64,000 nt of DNA from Opitutaceae bacterium (GCA_027490995.1 JAIXWY010000011.1:496001-560000), one strand, 5' to 3'. Positions 47,106 through 56,054 are shown, counted from the first letter of the stretch. Notes: generated by a model from the sequence alone, not told the origin. Numbers and translations: made by a program.

Positions 47106-48466
47106 CGCAGCCAGCGCGAGACCTCCGCAAATACTTGGTAGCCTCCCAAGGCGGTCATTGCGGTCGCCGCCAGCAGCAGACAAACAAAAGAGAAGCGGCT
47201 CGCTCTGAGTTCGCGATACGGTGAGGTCAGGTGAAAGTAAACAGCCGCGACGGCGAGAAACGGCAGCATGAGTCCCTGCGCGATCGCTCCGAAGAAGACG
47301 AGCTGCACGGGATTTCCAAAGCTCAGAAACACGGTGGTGAAGATAGCCGGAAGTACCACGCAGCTCACCTTTACCCAGCGCACGCGTTCCTCGTTGTTCT
47401 TCGGACGGAATGGGGTGAAGAGCCCAGCCGCATCCACCACCAAACGAGCATTCGAAGCCGTCGCTCCGAAGATCGTCGAATACAGGACCGCAATCGCACC
47501 CACCACGAACATCCAAAGGCTCCATTCTCCAAAGGTCTCACGGTACATGATCGAGAGGACCTCGATCATGCGCTGGTTCTCGACCAACAAGCCCTTGGCA
47601 TGCAGCACCGCCGCACCCAAGAGGTAGAACGCCACGGTCGTCGTCGTGTAGAGCGCGAAGCACACCCAGGCGTCGATCCGCATCACCCGCAGCCAACCCT
47701 GCGCACGGCGGCGCCACTCCTCGGTGCCGTCATCCGGACCAACCTTCGCACCATAGCCCTTCTCCAAGCACCAATACGGATAGTAGATGAGCTCCGTAGC
47801 TCCGACGCCAATGATCCCAAAAGCGCCGAACGCCGTCGCAACGTCGGCCGGTAGCCCAAACGTGAAGCCACTGGCCAACTGTGCGCCGGTGACGGCGTAA
47901 GGGGTGGTCTGCAGCACCGCGACGGCGACCAAGGTTCCGACCGTGAAGATGCCCACCATCACCATCGAGGCCGTCTCCACCAATCGGTACCGCCCCACCA
48001 CCAGCAACAAGGCGCAACTCGCGCCGATGCCCACCGCCAACGTCGAGACCGGAATGTCAATTCCACCCAGCCGAAGCGCCGTCGCCGTTCCTCCAACCAT
48101 GCCTGCCACCTGGGGCATCACGCAGACAAACATCGCCAGCCAGAGCCAGAGCAACCACGACACCACCAGCCTCGGACCCGGCAGTGAGTTCATTGCGTGC
48201 AATAGGGTCTGCCCGCGCGTGATCGCGTAGCGTCCAAACTCGATCTGCACAAAAACCTTCACGAGGCAGCCCAGAATAATGAACCAGAGCAACCGGAAGC
48301 CCACCTCCGCCCCCAGCTTCGGCGTCACGATGAGTTCACCGGAGCCGACGATGATCGACGAGACAATCAAACCCGGTCCCAGTTGCCGCAGCAGCGGACG
48401 GAGGCGGGTCGGCGCCCATTCAGGCGCAGAGACAGACTGAGACACGGAGTCCGAAGGGGTATTCAT
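47102..48466 (-). CDS. Nramp-like metal transporter lacking the canonical metal motifs
   Basis: A 454-aa membrane protein of about 11 predicted helices with an Nramp-type layout. The TM1 DPGN is replaced by GSGE (IIVGSGELIVTPKLG) and the TM6 MPH motif is absent (GIIGVGATELIYYPYW). These residues coordinate Mn/Fe in classical Nramps, so the substrate may be different. It is the last gene downstream of a Ytg-like ABC operon and may be co-transcribed (72 nt gap). ATG 48466 is chosen over 48517. Confidence 0.8.
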   Translation of the reverse strand: MNTPSDSVSQSVSAPEWAPTRLRPLLRQLGPGLIVSSIIVGSGELIVTPKLGAEVGFRLLWFIILGCLVKVFVQIEFGRYAITRGQTLLHAMNSLPGPRLVVSWLLWLWLAMFVCVMPQVAGMVGGTATALRLGGIDIPVSTLAVGIGASCALLLVVGRYRLVETASMVMVGIFTVGTLVAVAVLQTTPYAVTGAQLASGFTFGLPADVATAFGAFGIIGVGATELIYYPYWCLEKGYGAKVGPDDGTEEWRRRAQGWLRVMRIDAWVCFALYTTTTVAFYLLGAAVLHAKGLLVENQRMIEVLSIMYRETFGEWSLWMFVVGAIAVLYSTIFGATASNARLVVDAAGLFTPFRPKNNEERVRWVKVSCVVLPAIFTTVFLSFGNPVQLVFFGAIAQGLMLPFLAVAAVYFHLTSPYRELRASRFSFVCLLLAATAMTALGGYQVFAEVSRWLR

Positions 48467-48538
48467 GCGGGGCAACCGGACTGGCGCAGGGCGCACGCCG
48501 AACCGGCGCCACGACACTCGCCCGAGACGCTCGCGGGC

Positions 48539-49489
48539 TCAAGACTGAACCCGGTTACGCTCCCACAGTTGGATGAGCAGTCCACCCCGCGGCCCCATCA
48601 GCCAAGCCGCCACAAAGAGCGCAGCGCCCGCCACCACGATCGCGGGCGCCAGCGAGCAATCCAACCACACCGCGAGGCCCACGCCGAGCCACACGCTCGC
48701 GCCCGCATGCACCACGGCAATGCCATGCATCCGTGGGAGCCGTTCCGTGATCAGGGTCGCTGTCGCTCCCGGCAGGATGAGCATCGCGACCACCAGCACC
48801 GCGCCCACCGCCTCGAACGCACTCACCACCACCAGCGAAAGCAGAAGCATGAGTCCCAGCCGTACCCCGCGCACATGGACGCCGGCGGAGCGGGCGATTC
48901 CGGGATCAAAGGAGCTAACCAGGAGAGCGCGGTATCCCACGACAATGACCGCGATGACCAACGCGAGCACCGATGCCATGCGGATGACCGCCGGCGGAGC
49001 CAAGGTCAAAGAGCCCACGGCCACCGACGGTTCCAAAGCGACGAATAACAACTCCCCATTGAGCACGCAGTCCGGATCCAGATCGATCTGACCGGCAAAG
49101 GCGACGGCTAGGACCACTCCAATTGCGAAGAGTGTCGAAAAAACGATGCCGATCGCAGCGTCCTGCTTCAGCGGCGTCCGCGACTGCAGCAAATCAATAA
49201 TCAACGTAGCCACAAGTCCGGCGACCAATGCGCCTGCGAACATTGGGCCCGTGCCGCGCCCTCCCGACACCAGAAACGCAATCACCAAACCCGGCAGCAC
49301 GCTGTGACTCACGGCGTCGCCCATCAGCGCCATCCGTCGCAGCAGCAGATAGTTCCCGAGAAGACCGCAAGCCGCCGCGACACAAAACCCCATGACACCG
49401 ACCCAGCCGAAGGTATCCCGATGCTCGGTCCATGGCGCGACCAGAGCTGCGTGCGCATCGAATGCCGGTAGCACCCATTCCGGAGTCAT
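48539..49489 (-). CDS. Metal ABC transporter permease (YtgD/ZnuB/MntC-type)
   Basis: A 316-aa integral membrane protein of the ABC-3 family (zinc/manganese/iron), with about nine hydrophobic helices and the family motif GDAVSHSVLPGLVIAFL in the N-terminal half. Its ATG start overlaps the stop of the upstream permease::DtxR gene by 4 nt, so the two permeases are made together as a heterodimer. It carries no DtxR domain. Confidence 0.9.
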   Translation of the reverse strand: MTPEWVLPAFDAHAALVAPWTEHRDTFGWVGVMGFCVAAACGLLGNYLLLRRMALMGDAVSHSVLPGLVIAFLVSGGRGTGPMFAGALVAGLVATLIIDLLQSRTPLKQDAAIGIVFSTLFAIGVVLAVAFAGQIDLDPDCVLNGELLFVALEPSVAVGSLTLAPPAVIRMASVLALVIAVIVVGYRALLVSSFDPGIARSAGVHVRGVRLGLMLLLSLVVVSAFEAVGAVLVVAMLILPGATATLITERLPRMHGIAVVHAGASVWLGVGLAVWLDCSLAPAIVVAGAALFVAAWLMGPRGGLLIQLWERNRVQS

Positions 49490-50964
49490 CGCAGACCTCC
49501 TCCCTCGAGCGGCGCCGGACGTTCGAGCTCGCTGCTGCTTGGGATGATCCGGCCATGCGGGTCCCAGCGCGCGTGATTCAGCCGCCGCTCGAGCTCCCGC
49601 ACCACCGCCTCCCCGAGCACGTGCTCGATATTTTCCGCGTGATCATGCACGTGGTCGGGCGCGAAGTTCGCCGACTGCGTTAAATAAAGCTCCCAGAGTC
49701 GGTGATTCCGGACGATCTCTCCGGCCCGTCGCCGTCCCTCCGGCGTGAAGTAGAGCACCTCTCGCTCCAAACGCGCCAAGCCATGAGATCGCAGTTCCAC
49801 GCCGAGCCGGCGCACCTCCTCCACCGTCTCCCGCCGCCTCGCCGCAAGTTCCTCCAGCGTGACTCCTGCGCGCGCAAAGCCGTCGACTTCCGCAACATGA
49901 TACATCGACTTTAGCGTGTTCTCGCGACGTGTCCGTCCCACTCCCACTCGCCGCCGCCAGAGGCGAATACACCAGCCCTCCCGCGGACCGAACAGCACCG
50001 CCACTCCGAACCACACACTCGCGGCGATCACGATGAGCGGGCCCGTCGGTAAAGCGGGTCCCAGAAAGGATAGAAATGCCCCCGCCAAGCCCGCCGCGCC
50101 TCCGAGCAAGGCCGAGTAAAGCAGCAACCGAGGCAGGCTCCGCGTGAGCAAATAGGCCGTGGCGGCCGGCGTGACCAACAGCGCGGAAACCAGCACGACA
50201 CCGACCGCCTGCAACGCGATGACCACCGCTGCGGCGAGGAGAAACATGAAAGCATGGTGCACCACCGCCGCCGGCAGGCCCTGCGACCGCGCAAACGCGG
50301 CATCAAACGCCACCGCCACCAGTTCCTTGTAGAGGGCGAGAACGAAGAGAATCACCACCGCCGCCACTACTGCCATCACGCGGATATCCTCCGGACCAAT
50401 CGTCGCAGCTTGGCCGAACAGGAAGTGCGAGAGCCCCGCCGACTGCGCGGAGGGCAGCCGCTGGATCAGCGACAGCAGGCATAGGCCCACCGCAAAAAAG
50501 GAGGCCAGCACCAAACCCAACGCCGCATCCTCCTTCAATCGCGTCGTGCGCGTGAGGGCGGAAACGAAGGCGGTTCCAATCAGGCCGGCAATCGTCGCAC
50601 CGACAAAGATGGCCACCGGATCTCGCGACATGTTCCACAGAAAACCCACTGCCACGCCCGGCAGCACCGCATGCGACAGCGCGTCGCCCACCAACGCCAT
50701 GCGCCGCACCACCATAAAGCCGCCCAGAAGGCCGCACGTCGTGCCCAACAGCAACGTCCCCCACACCACGTACCGCACCGCCGGATCCTCAAGACGCAGG
50801 AACCGCCACGCCTGCGCCATCTCCCCTCCAAGGGCTCCCGCCGTTCCCTGCGCCTGCACCCACGGAACCAGGAGGGCTGCCGCAGCGAGTACCGCCAGCC
50901 CGCGACCGATCACCAGGGCCCCGAAGCGGCGTCCGGAAAAACCGCCGCAAACAGTCCGATTCAC
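49486..50964 (-). CDS. Metal ABC permease fused to a DtxR/MntR-type metalloregulator (YtgCR-like)
   Basis: A 492-aa protein. Residues ~20-330 are an ABC-3 permease with the GDALSHAVLPGVAVGFL motif. A basic linker (RRRVGVGRTRRE) leads to a complete DtxR module: HTH at ~348-405 and metal/dimerisation domain at ~410-475. By alignment with B. subtilis MntR, the ligands H77, E99, E102 and H103 correspond to H421, E444, E447 and H448, but the N-terminal D8 and E11 positions are not conserved. The same architecture is known in chlamydial YtgCR, which is cleaved to release the repressor. It overlaps both neighbours by 4 nt. Confidence 0.93.
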   Translation of the reverse strand: MNRTVCGGFSGRRFGALVIGRGLAVLAAAALLVPWVQAQGTAGALGGEMAQAWRFLRLEDPAVRYVVWGTLLLGTTCGLLGGFMVVRRMALVGDALSHAVLPGVAVGFLWNMSRDPVAIFVGATIAGLIGTAFVSALTRTTRLKEDAALGLVLASFFAVGLCLLSLIQRLPSAQSAGLSHFLFGQAATIGPEDIRVMAVVAAVVILFVLALYKELVAVAFDAAFARSQGLPAAVVHHAFMFLLAAAVVIALQAVGVVLVSALLVTPAATAYLLTRSLPRLLLYSALLGGAAGLAGAFLSFLGPALPTGPLIVIAASVWFGVAVLFGPREGWCIRLWRRRVGVGRTRRENTLKSMYHVAEVDGFARAGVTLEELAARRRETVEEVRRLGVELRSHGLARLEREVLYFTPEGRRRAGEIVRNHRLWELYLTQSANFAPDHVHDHAENIEHVLGEAVVRELERRLNHARWDPHGRIIPSSSELERPAPLEGGGLR

Positions 50965-51818
50965 CGCGAGCCCCCCTGCGCGCCCAAAGCCTGCGCCACT
51001 TCACTGAGCAAGGTCAGGCGCCCACCATAGGTGCGCTGCAACAAGTCGGCCGTGAACACCTCGGCCGTGGGACCAAACGCGACGACGTTGAGGTTGAGCA
51101 GGAGCAAGCGGTCGAAGTACTGACGCGCCGTGGGAAGATCGTGGTGCACGACGAAGAGCGTGCATCCACGGTCGCGCAGCGTTCGTAGCACCACCACAAT
51201 GGACGCCTCCGTCGCGGCATCCACGCCCGCAAAGGGCTCGTCCATGAAATACACCTCGGCCTCTTGCGCCAACGCGCGCGCCAGGAAGACGCGCTGCTGC
51301 TGACCGCCCGAAAGATTGCTGATCTGTCGGTCCGCATACGGTAGCAGCTGAACCTGCTCCAAGCAGGCCCGCGCGACCTCACGGTCCGCCCGCGAGGGAC
51401 GGCGAAAGAGTCCAATGCGGCCGTACCGGCCCATGAGCACGACGTCCATCACGCTCACCGGAAAATCCCAATCCACCGTCTCTCGCTGGGGCACATAACC
51501 GACCCGCGAACACACCTCGGCAAAGGGACGTCCCCAGAAACGAACCCAACCACCCTGCACCGGTGTCAACCCCATGCAGGCCTTGATGAGCGTCGATTTA
51601 CCCGCGCCGTTGGGACCGATGATCCCCACCAACTGTCCAGGCCCCACGGCGAGGTCCACGCCCCACAGCACCGGCTTGCGGCGATACGCCACCGTCAGGT
51701 CGTGGATCTCCAGGACCGGAGGAATCGCGGGAGTCGAAAGCGACGAAGGCAAAGAAGTCACGGGAAGATCGGAGACGAGATGCGCTTCATCGCAGCGCCG
51801 AGACCAGCGTACGAACAT
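50961..51818 (-). CDS. Metal ABC transporter ATP-binding protein (YtgB/ZnuC/MntB-type)
   Basis: A 285-aa ABC ATPase: Walker A GPNGAGKST, Q-loop (VPQRETVDWDFPV is typical of metal transporters), signature LSGGQQQR, Walker B VYFMDEPFAG and switch His VVHHDL. It energises import through the two adjacent permeases. ATG 51818 is used; it overlaps the binding-protein stop by about 30 nt. A GTG at 51761 is the alternative. Its end overlaps the permease::DtxR start (ATGA). Confidence 0.93.
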   Translation of the reverse strand: MFVRWSRRCDEAHLVSDLPVTSLPSSLSTPAIPPVLEIHDLTVAYRRKPVLWGVDLAVGPGQLVGIIGPNGAGKSTLIKACMGLTPVQGGWVRFWGRPFAEVCSRVGYVPQRETVDWDFPVSVMDVVLMGRYGRIGLFRRPSRADREVARACLEQVQLLPYADRQISNLSGGQQQRVFLARALAQEAEVYFMDEPFAGVDAATEASIVVVLRTLRDRGCTLFVVHHDLPTARQYFDRLLLLNLNVVAFGPTAEVFTADLLQRTYGGRLTLLSEVAQALGAQGGSR

Positions 51819-52710
51819 TATGCCGCACCATCCCCTCGTAGGTGCTAGGATCAGTGCCGTCGGCGGCAAGTCCCGGCGCACCCAGCGAGTCGGAATACAA
51901 CTCCCCCCCCACTCGCACCCCGGCATCCGCCGCAACACGCTGGATGGCTTTAGGTGAGACTGACGACTCGACAAAGATGGCCGGGATCCGACGCCGAGCC
52001 AGCAACTGCGTTAGCTCTGTCATCGCCGACAACGCGGCTTCCCCAACCGTCGAGATGCCCTGCAGTCCAATGACCTCAAAGTCATACGCACGGCCAAAAT
52101 AGCCGAAGGCATCGTGGCTGGTTACCAGCACCCGTCGCTCCTTCGGAATCACCGCAAGCTCGCGCCGCACCCATTCATCCAGAGCGACCAAGCGCGCCCG
52201 CAACGCCTCCCCTCGGGCTTGATAAGTCTCGGTACCCGCAGGATCGGCGCGGACGAGCGCTGCCACCACCGTGCTGATGCATTCCCGCCATAGTCCCACC
52301 TCAAACCACACGTGAGGATCATAGGCGCCTTCCCCTTCGCCGACGCGGCGCAACCGCGTCACCGGCAAGTCCGAGGTGATCGCCACCACCTGGGCGCGGC
52401 GCGACCGCAGGCGCTGGAGGACGTTCTCCATGCGCCCCTCCAGATGGAGACCATGAAAGGCCACCACGTCCGCGTCCTGCAGCGCGCGCAGATCCGACGG
52501 AGTCGGCTGGTAAGAATGCGGATCCACCCCCGGCCCCATGAGCGACTTCACGCTCACTCGAGTGCCTCCAATCTCGCGCACCAAATCAGCGACCAACGAA
52601 GTCGTCGCCACCACTCGCACCACCGCGTCGGCCCGGAGCGAAGAGCCCCCCGCCACGACCATCAGCAGAACACCCAGCAGGACCGACGGGACTGAACCCA
52701 GCGAAGTCAT
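51787..52710 (-). CDS. Metal ABC transporter substrate-binding protein (YtgA/ZnuA/MntA-type)
   Basis: A 307-aa cluster A-I metal-binding protein. A signal peptide (VPSVLLGVLLMVVAGGSSLRADA) is followed by the ligand regions: DPHSYQP (His), DPHVWFE (His), FVESSVSP (Glu) and SDSLGAP (Asp). This His/His/Glu/Asp set is the Mn/Fe(II) pattern, and the His-rich loop of zinc-specific ZnuA is missing. ATG 52710 has a GGGG upstream; TTG 52749 would begin inside the operator. It is the first gene of a four- or five-gene operon behind a DtxR-type operator. Confidence 0.9.
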   Translation of the reverse strand: MTSLGSVPSVLLGVLLMVVAGGSSLRADAVVRVVATTSLVADLVREIGGTRVSVKSLMGPGVDPHSYQPTPSDLRALQDADVVAFHGLHLEGRMENVLQRLRSRRAQVVAITSDLPVTRLRRVGEGEGAYDPHVWFEVGLWRECISTVVAALVRADPAGTETYQARGEALRARLVALDEWVRRELAVIPKERRVLVTSHDAFGYFGRAYDFEVIGLQGISTVGEAALSAMTELTQLLARRRIPAIFVESSVSPKAIQRVAADAGVRVGGELYSDSLGAPGLAADGTDPSTYEGMVRHNVRTLVSALR

Positions 52711-52749
52711 AACCCCACTAAAAATCGAGTCGGAATTTGTCGCAACCAA

Positions 52750-52768
52750 AAAGATTAGCCTAACCTAA
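52750..52768. promoter_or_regulatory. DtxR-type metal-responsive operator
   Basis: AAAGATTAGCCTAACCTAA agrees with the DtxR/IdeR box TTAGGTTAGCCTAACCTAA at 16 of 19 positions. Its central 15 bp are an inverted repeat (AGATTAG-C-CTAACCT) with one mismatch. It lies 40 bp upstream of the metal-binding protein ATG (minus) and 65 bp upstream of the divergent iron-type permease ATG (plus). The permease::DtxR fusion in the first operon is the likely binder. Confidence 0.78.
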
Positions 52769-52832
52769 TTTGTGACGGGGCCACGCTACTCCGACCTTGC
52801 CGCCGTTCCGCGGCATGCGAGACTCCCGCGCC

Positions 52833-54527
52833 ATGTCGCAGTCCTTCGCTCGTGCGGTCTTCGCGCTGACCGCGGTGTTCTTCGCCGCGTTCTTCGTGTG
52901 GCCGATCTTTCAGATCGTCAAAGGCGGTTTCATGGACGCGGACGGACGACTGACGTTAGTCTATGTCACGACGCTGCTGGCGGACCCGGTCTATCAAGAG
53001 GGTCTGCTGAACTCGTTTCTTCTGACGTCCGCGACGACCAGCCTGGCTCTCCTGATCGCGGTGCCGTTGGCTCTCGTCGCAGACCGTTACGCGTTCCCGG
53101 GCAAGACGCTACTCACCTCGGTGATTCTGGTCCCCATGCTCTTGCCGCCGTTCGTGGGCGCGATCGGCATCAAGCAGATTTTTGGCCAGTACGGCGCATT
53201 CAACTCCCTGCTGATTGCGCTGGGAGTTCGCCCCGAGGGGTGGACCTTCGACTGGTTCGCGCTGCATCAGTTCTGGGGCATCGCGATCGTCAACGCGCTC
53301 TCCCTCTATCCGATCATCTACCTCAATGCCGTCGCTGCCCTGGCGAACATCGACCCCGCCATGGAGGAGGCGGCATCGAACCTCGGCTGCACCGGATTCC
53401 GCCGCTTCCGGCGCATCACGCTGCCGCTCATGCGATCCGGATTGTTCGCCGGTGGCACCATCGTTTTCATCTGGGCCTTCACGGAACTGGGCACGCCCTT
53501 GGTCTTCGACTATCCCCGGGTAACCAGTGTCCAAATCTTCTACGGATTGAAGGACATTGGCGCTAATCCCTTCCCCTATGCGTTGGTGGCGATCATGCTC
53601 GTCGCAACGACGTCACTCTACGCGATCGGCAAAGGACTATTCGGACGGCAGAGCTACGCCATGATGGCCAAGGCCACCGCCGGGGGCGGTCCGCGTCGGC
53701 TTCCCCTGGGACGCGGGCTCCTCTGCACCGCCGCGTTCGGCGGGGTGTTCTTCCTCGCGGTACTCCCTCACCTCGGCGTGCTGCTCGTCGCGTTTTCCAA
53801 CGATTGGCACGCGACGATTGTTCCGGACTCGCTGACGCTGGACAACTTCAAGCTCGCCCTCGGGCACGATCTCACCGTCTCAGCGATCGCCAACAGCCTC
53901 CGGTTCGCCAGCATCTCGACGGTGGTGGACCTGATCCTCGGCGTGGCCATCGCCTATGTGGTCGTGCGCTCGCGCGTACCGGGGCGGCAGGTGCTGGACT
54001 TTCTCGCGATGCTGCCCCTCGCCGTGCCCGGGCTCGTCCTGGCGTTCGGCTACCTCGCGATGTCTCAGGACGGAAAGTTTTTCGAGTTTCTTAACCCCAC
54101 GCGCGATCCAACCATCCTGCTCATCATCGCTTACTCGGTGCGGCGGCTTCCGTACGTCGTCCGCTCGGCGGCGGCCGGATTCCAGCAAACCAGCGAGACG
54201 TTGGAAGAAGCCGCGCAGAATCTCGGCAGCCCTCCGCTGAAGGCCATGATCCGAGTGACGCTTCCGCTGATCACCGCGAACCTGATTGCCGGCGGCCTGC
54301 TCGCGTTCTCGTTTGCGATGCTGGAGGTCAGCGACTCGTTGATCCTTGCGCAGAAACAGGCGTATTACCCGATCACGAAAGCCATCCTCGAACTGTTCCA
54401 GTTGCTCGGTGACGGCAAATTCATCGCGAGCGCGCTCGGCGTGTGGGCCATGCTCTTCCTCGGCGTGACGATTGTCGGCCTGAGCCTCCTGCTCGGCAAG
54501 CGGCTGGGAGCAATCTTCCGCGTTTAA
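52833..54527 (+). CDS. Double-domain iron(III)-type ABC permease (FbpB/AfuB-like)
   Basis: A 564-aa protein made of two homologous permease halves, each with about six helices and an EAA loop: EEAASNLGCTGFRRFRRITLPL near residue 180 and EEAAQNLGSPPLKAMIRVTLPL near 460. This fused form is usual for ferric-binding-protein-dependent (FbpABC) transporters. No ATPase or binding protein gene is next to it. ATG 52833 is selected; ATGs at 52797 and 52815 are alternatives. The DtxR box in front supports an iron role. Confidence 0.85.
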   Translation: MSQSFARAVFALTAVFFAAFFVWPIFQIVKGGFMDADGRLTLVYVTTLLADPVYQEGLLNSFLLTSATTSLALLIAVPLALVADRYAFPGKTLLTSVILVPMLLPPFVGAIGIKQIFGQYGAFNSLLIALGVRPEGWTFDWFALHQFWGIAIVNALSLYPIIYLNAVAALANIDPAMEEAASNLGCTGFRRFRRITLPLMRSGLFAGGTIVFIWAFTELGTPLVFDYPRVTSVQIFYGLKDIGANPFPYALVAIMLVATTSLYAIGKGLFGRQSYAMMAKATAGGGPRRLPLGRGLLCTAAFGGVFFLAVLPHLGVLLVAFSNDWHATIVPDSLTLDNFKLALGHDLTVSAIANSLRFASISTVVDLILGVAIAYVVVRSRVPGRQVLDFLAMLPLAVPGLVLAFGYLAMSQDGKFFEFLNPTRDPTILLIIAYSVRRLPYVVRSAAAGFQQTSETLEEAAQNLGSPPLKAMIRVTLPLITANLIAGGLLAFSFAMLEVSDSLILAQKQAYYPITKAILELFQLLGDGKFIASALGVWAMLFLGVTIVGLSLLLGKRLGAIFRV

Positions 54528-54542
54528 AGGAACCCGCTTCCG

Positions 54543-55412
54543 ATGCTGCGGCTGCTGCTGGTCTCGGTGCTCTGGGCACTGTCGTTCGGGCTGATCAAGC
54601 AGGAGTTGGCCGGTCTGGATCCGGTCGCAATCGCCACGCTCCGACTCGGACTCGCCGCCATTCTTTTCGTCCCATGGCTGCGGTGGCCACCCGGCGGCGC
54701 ACGGCTCGCCACCGTCTTCATGGGAATCGGCGCGGTGCAGTTTGGCCTCATGTACGCCGCCTACCTGGGTGCGTTCCGTCACCTCGCGGCCTACGAAGTG
54801 GCCCTATTCACGGTTCTGACCCCGCTCTACCTCGCGGTCTTCGAGGCCGCGGCGGATCGACGCTGGAGTGGGCGGCACGTCTTTGCGGCCACGCTGGCCG
54901 TGACCGGAGCCGCGATCGCGATCTGGAGCGACCGCCCGATCGCCGCCAAGCTCTCGGGACTCCTGCTCATTCAGCTATCCAACCTGTGCTTCGCCGCCGG
55001 TCAGGTCGCCTATCGTCGGGCGCGCCCACGTCTCACCGGCGCCACGGCGGATCGCTCCGCCTTCGCGTGGTTGATGCTCGGCGGCCTAATCGCCACGGCG
55101 CTCCTCTCGCTGGCGACCACGGACTGGTCGGCGTTCCAGCCGACTCTACGCCAAGTGGGAGTCATCGGCTACCTCGGCGCGGTCGCGACCGCCCTCGGAT
55201 TCTTTCTCTGGGCCCAAGGCTCCCTTCAGGTCAATGCAGGCGTCCTCGCCGCCTTCAACAATGCAAAGGTCCCGCTAGGAGTAGCCTGCTCGCTGATCGT
55301 CTTTGGCGAGCAAGCGCACCTCGGACAACTCGTCTTGGGCTTCGCGCTCCTCGCCGCGGCCGTGGCGCTCGCTGCGACACGAACGCCCCCTTCAGGTAAG
55401 GCCCAGTCTTAG
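54543..55412 (+). CDS. EamA/DMT-family transporter
   Basis: A 289-aa protein with ten predicted helices in two EamA repeats (VLWALSFGLIKQELAGLDPVAIATLRLGLAA and the second around LGAVATALGFFLWAQGSLQVNAG). The drug/metabolite transporter family exports amino acids, sugars or drugs; the substrate is unknown. It starts 15 nt after the iron-type permease gene and may share its transcript. It is convergent with the GMC subunit-3 gene. Confidence 0.82.
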   Translation: MLRLLLVSVLWALSFGLIKQELAGLDPVAIATLRLGLAAILFVPWLRWPPGGARLATVFMGIGAVQFGLMYAAYLGAFRHLAAYEVALFTVLTPLYLAVFEAAADRRWSGRHVFAATLAVTGAAIAIWSDRPIAAKLSGLLLIQLSNLCFAAGQVAYRRARPRLTGATADRSAFAWLMLGGLIATALLSLATTDWSAFQPTLRQVGVIGYLGAVATALGFFLWAQGSLQVNAGVLAAFNNAKVPLGVACSLIVFGEQAHLGQLVLGFALLAAAVALAATRTPPSGKAQS

Positions 55413-56053
55413 GCCAAACCGAGACGCTGCAGCACCTCGAGAGGCGGCCCTTCAAATGTCGGAATGGGCACGTTCCCCACGTAACCGACATCGCGAGCGC
55501 CCTCCGGCGTGGTGAAAAATCCACCCGCGGTGAGGTCGCGGAAGCGGCGGAAGAAATGTGACGGCTCGTGCAGCGGCGAATCAGCCGGAGCCACACGACA
55601 GATGTCATCGCAGAGAGCGGTCTGTTGCGCCTCCGCGAGGTCCGCGAAGTCACGCTGGAAACGACGCTGACTCTCCTCATTGATCCATTCGAGGCCGCCC
55701 AGAATCCGGGGCCGATCGGCTGCCTGAGCCGGGTACGGCGAACTGATCCACTCGTCGATAAAGTCCTGCACCTTGAGATCGCCGGCGCTGGGAACGGACC
55801 CTTCGGCCGGAATGATCACGTTGCACAGTGCGGTCGCGGTGCGCCGCTGGTGATCGTTGAACGAAAGCGGCCACAGCTCTCCCGGCTGGTAGGAGCGCAC
55901 CAGATCAGGGTCCGTGCCGTATCCGCGTGCGGCTGGACTGGTGACACCCTGCGCTAGGGCTGCCCGGTCGGTCACCATCAGGGCGGCAGTGCCCGTCATC
56001 ATCCACTTGAGTGCGGCGCGACGATCGAGGCGCCCGGAGTCAGAGCCATTCAT
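55409..56053 (-). CDS. Gluconate 2-dehydrogenase subunit-3-like protein (GMC partner), Tat-type signal
   Basis: A 214-aa protein. A twin-Arg N terminus (DRRAALKWMMTGTAALMV) suggests Tat export. The mature part (FNDHQRRTATALCNVIIPAEGSVPSAG...FIDEWI and the HFFRRFRDLTAGGFFTTPEG region) matches the gluconate 2-dehydrogenase subunit 3 family, the small partner of GMC-type periplasmic dehydrogenases. It starts 2 nt after the GMC gene's stop, so the pair is translationally linked. Confidence 0.86.
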   Translation of the reverse strand: MNGSDSGRLDRRAALKWMMTGTAALMVTDRAALAQGVTSPAARGYGTDPDLVRSYQPGELWPLSFNDHQRRTATALCNVIIPAEGSVPSAGDLKVQDFIDEWISSPYPAQAADRPRILGGLEWINEESQRRFQRDFADLAEAQQTALCDDICRVAPADSPLHEPSHFFRRFRDLTAGGFFTTPEGARDVGYVGNVPIPTFEGPPLEVLQRLGLA

Positions 56054-56054
56054 A

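Noticed and set aside
53801-53830. TGGCACG sequences inside genes as sigma-54 promoters
   Set aside because: The -12 part is missing at the right spacing, and the site lies within the coding region.
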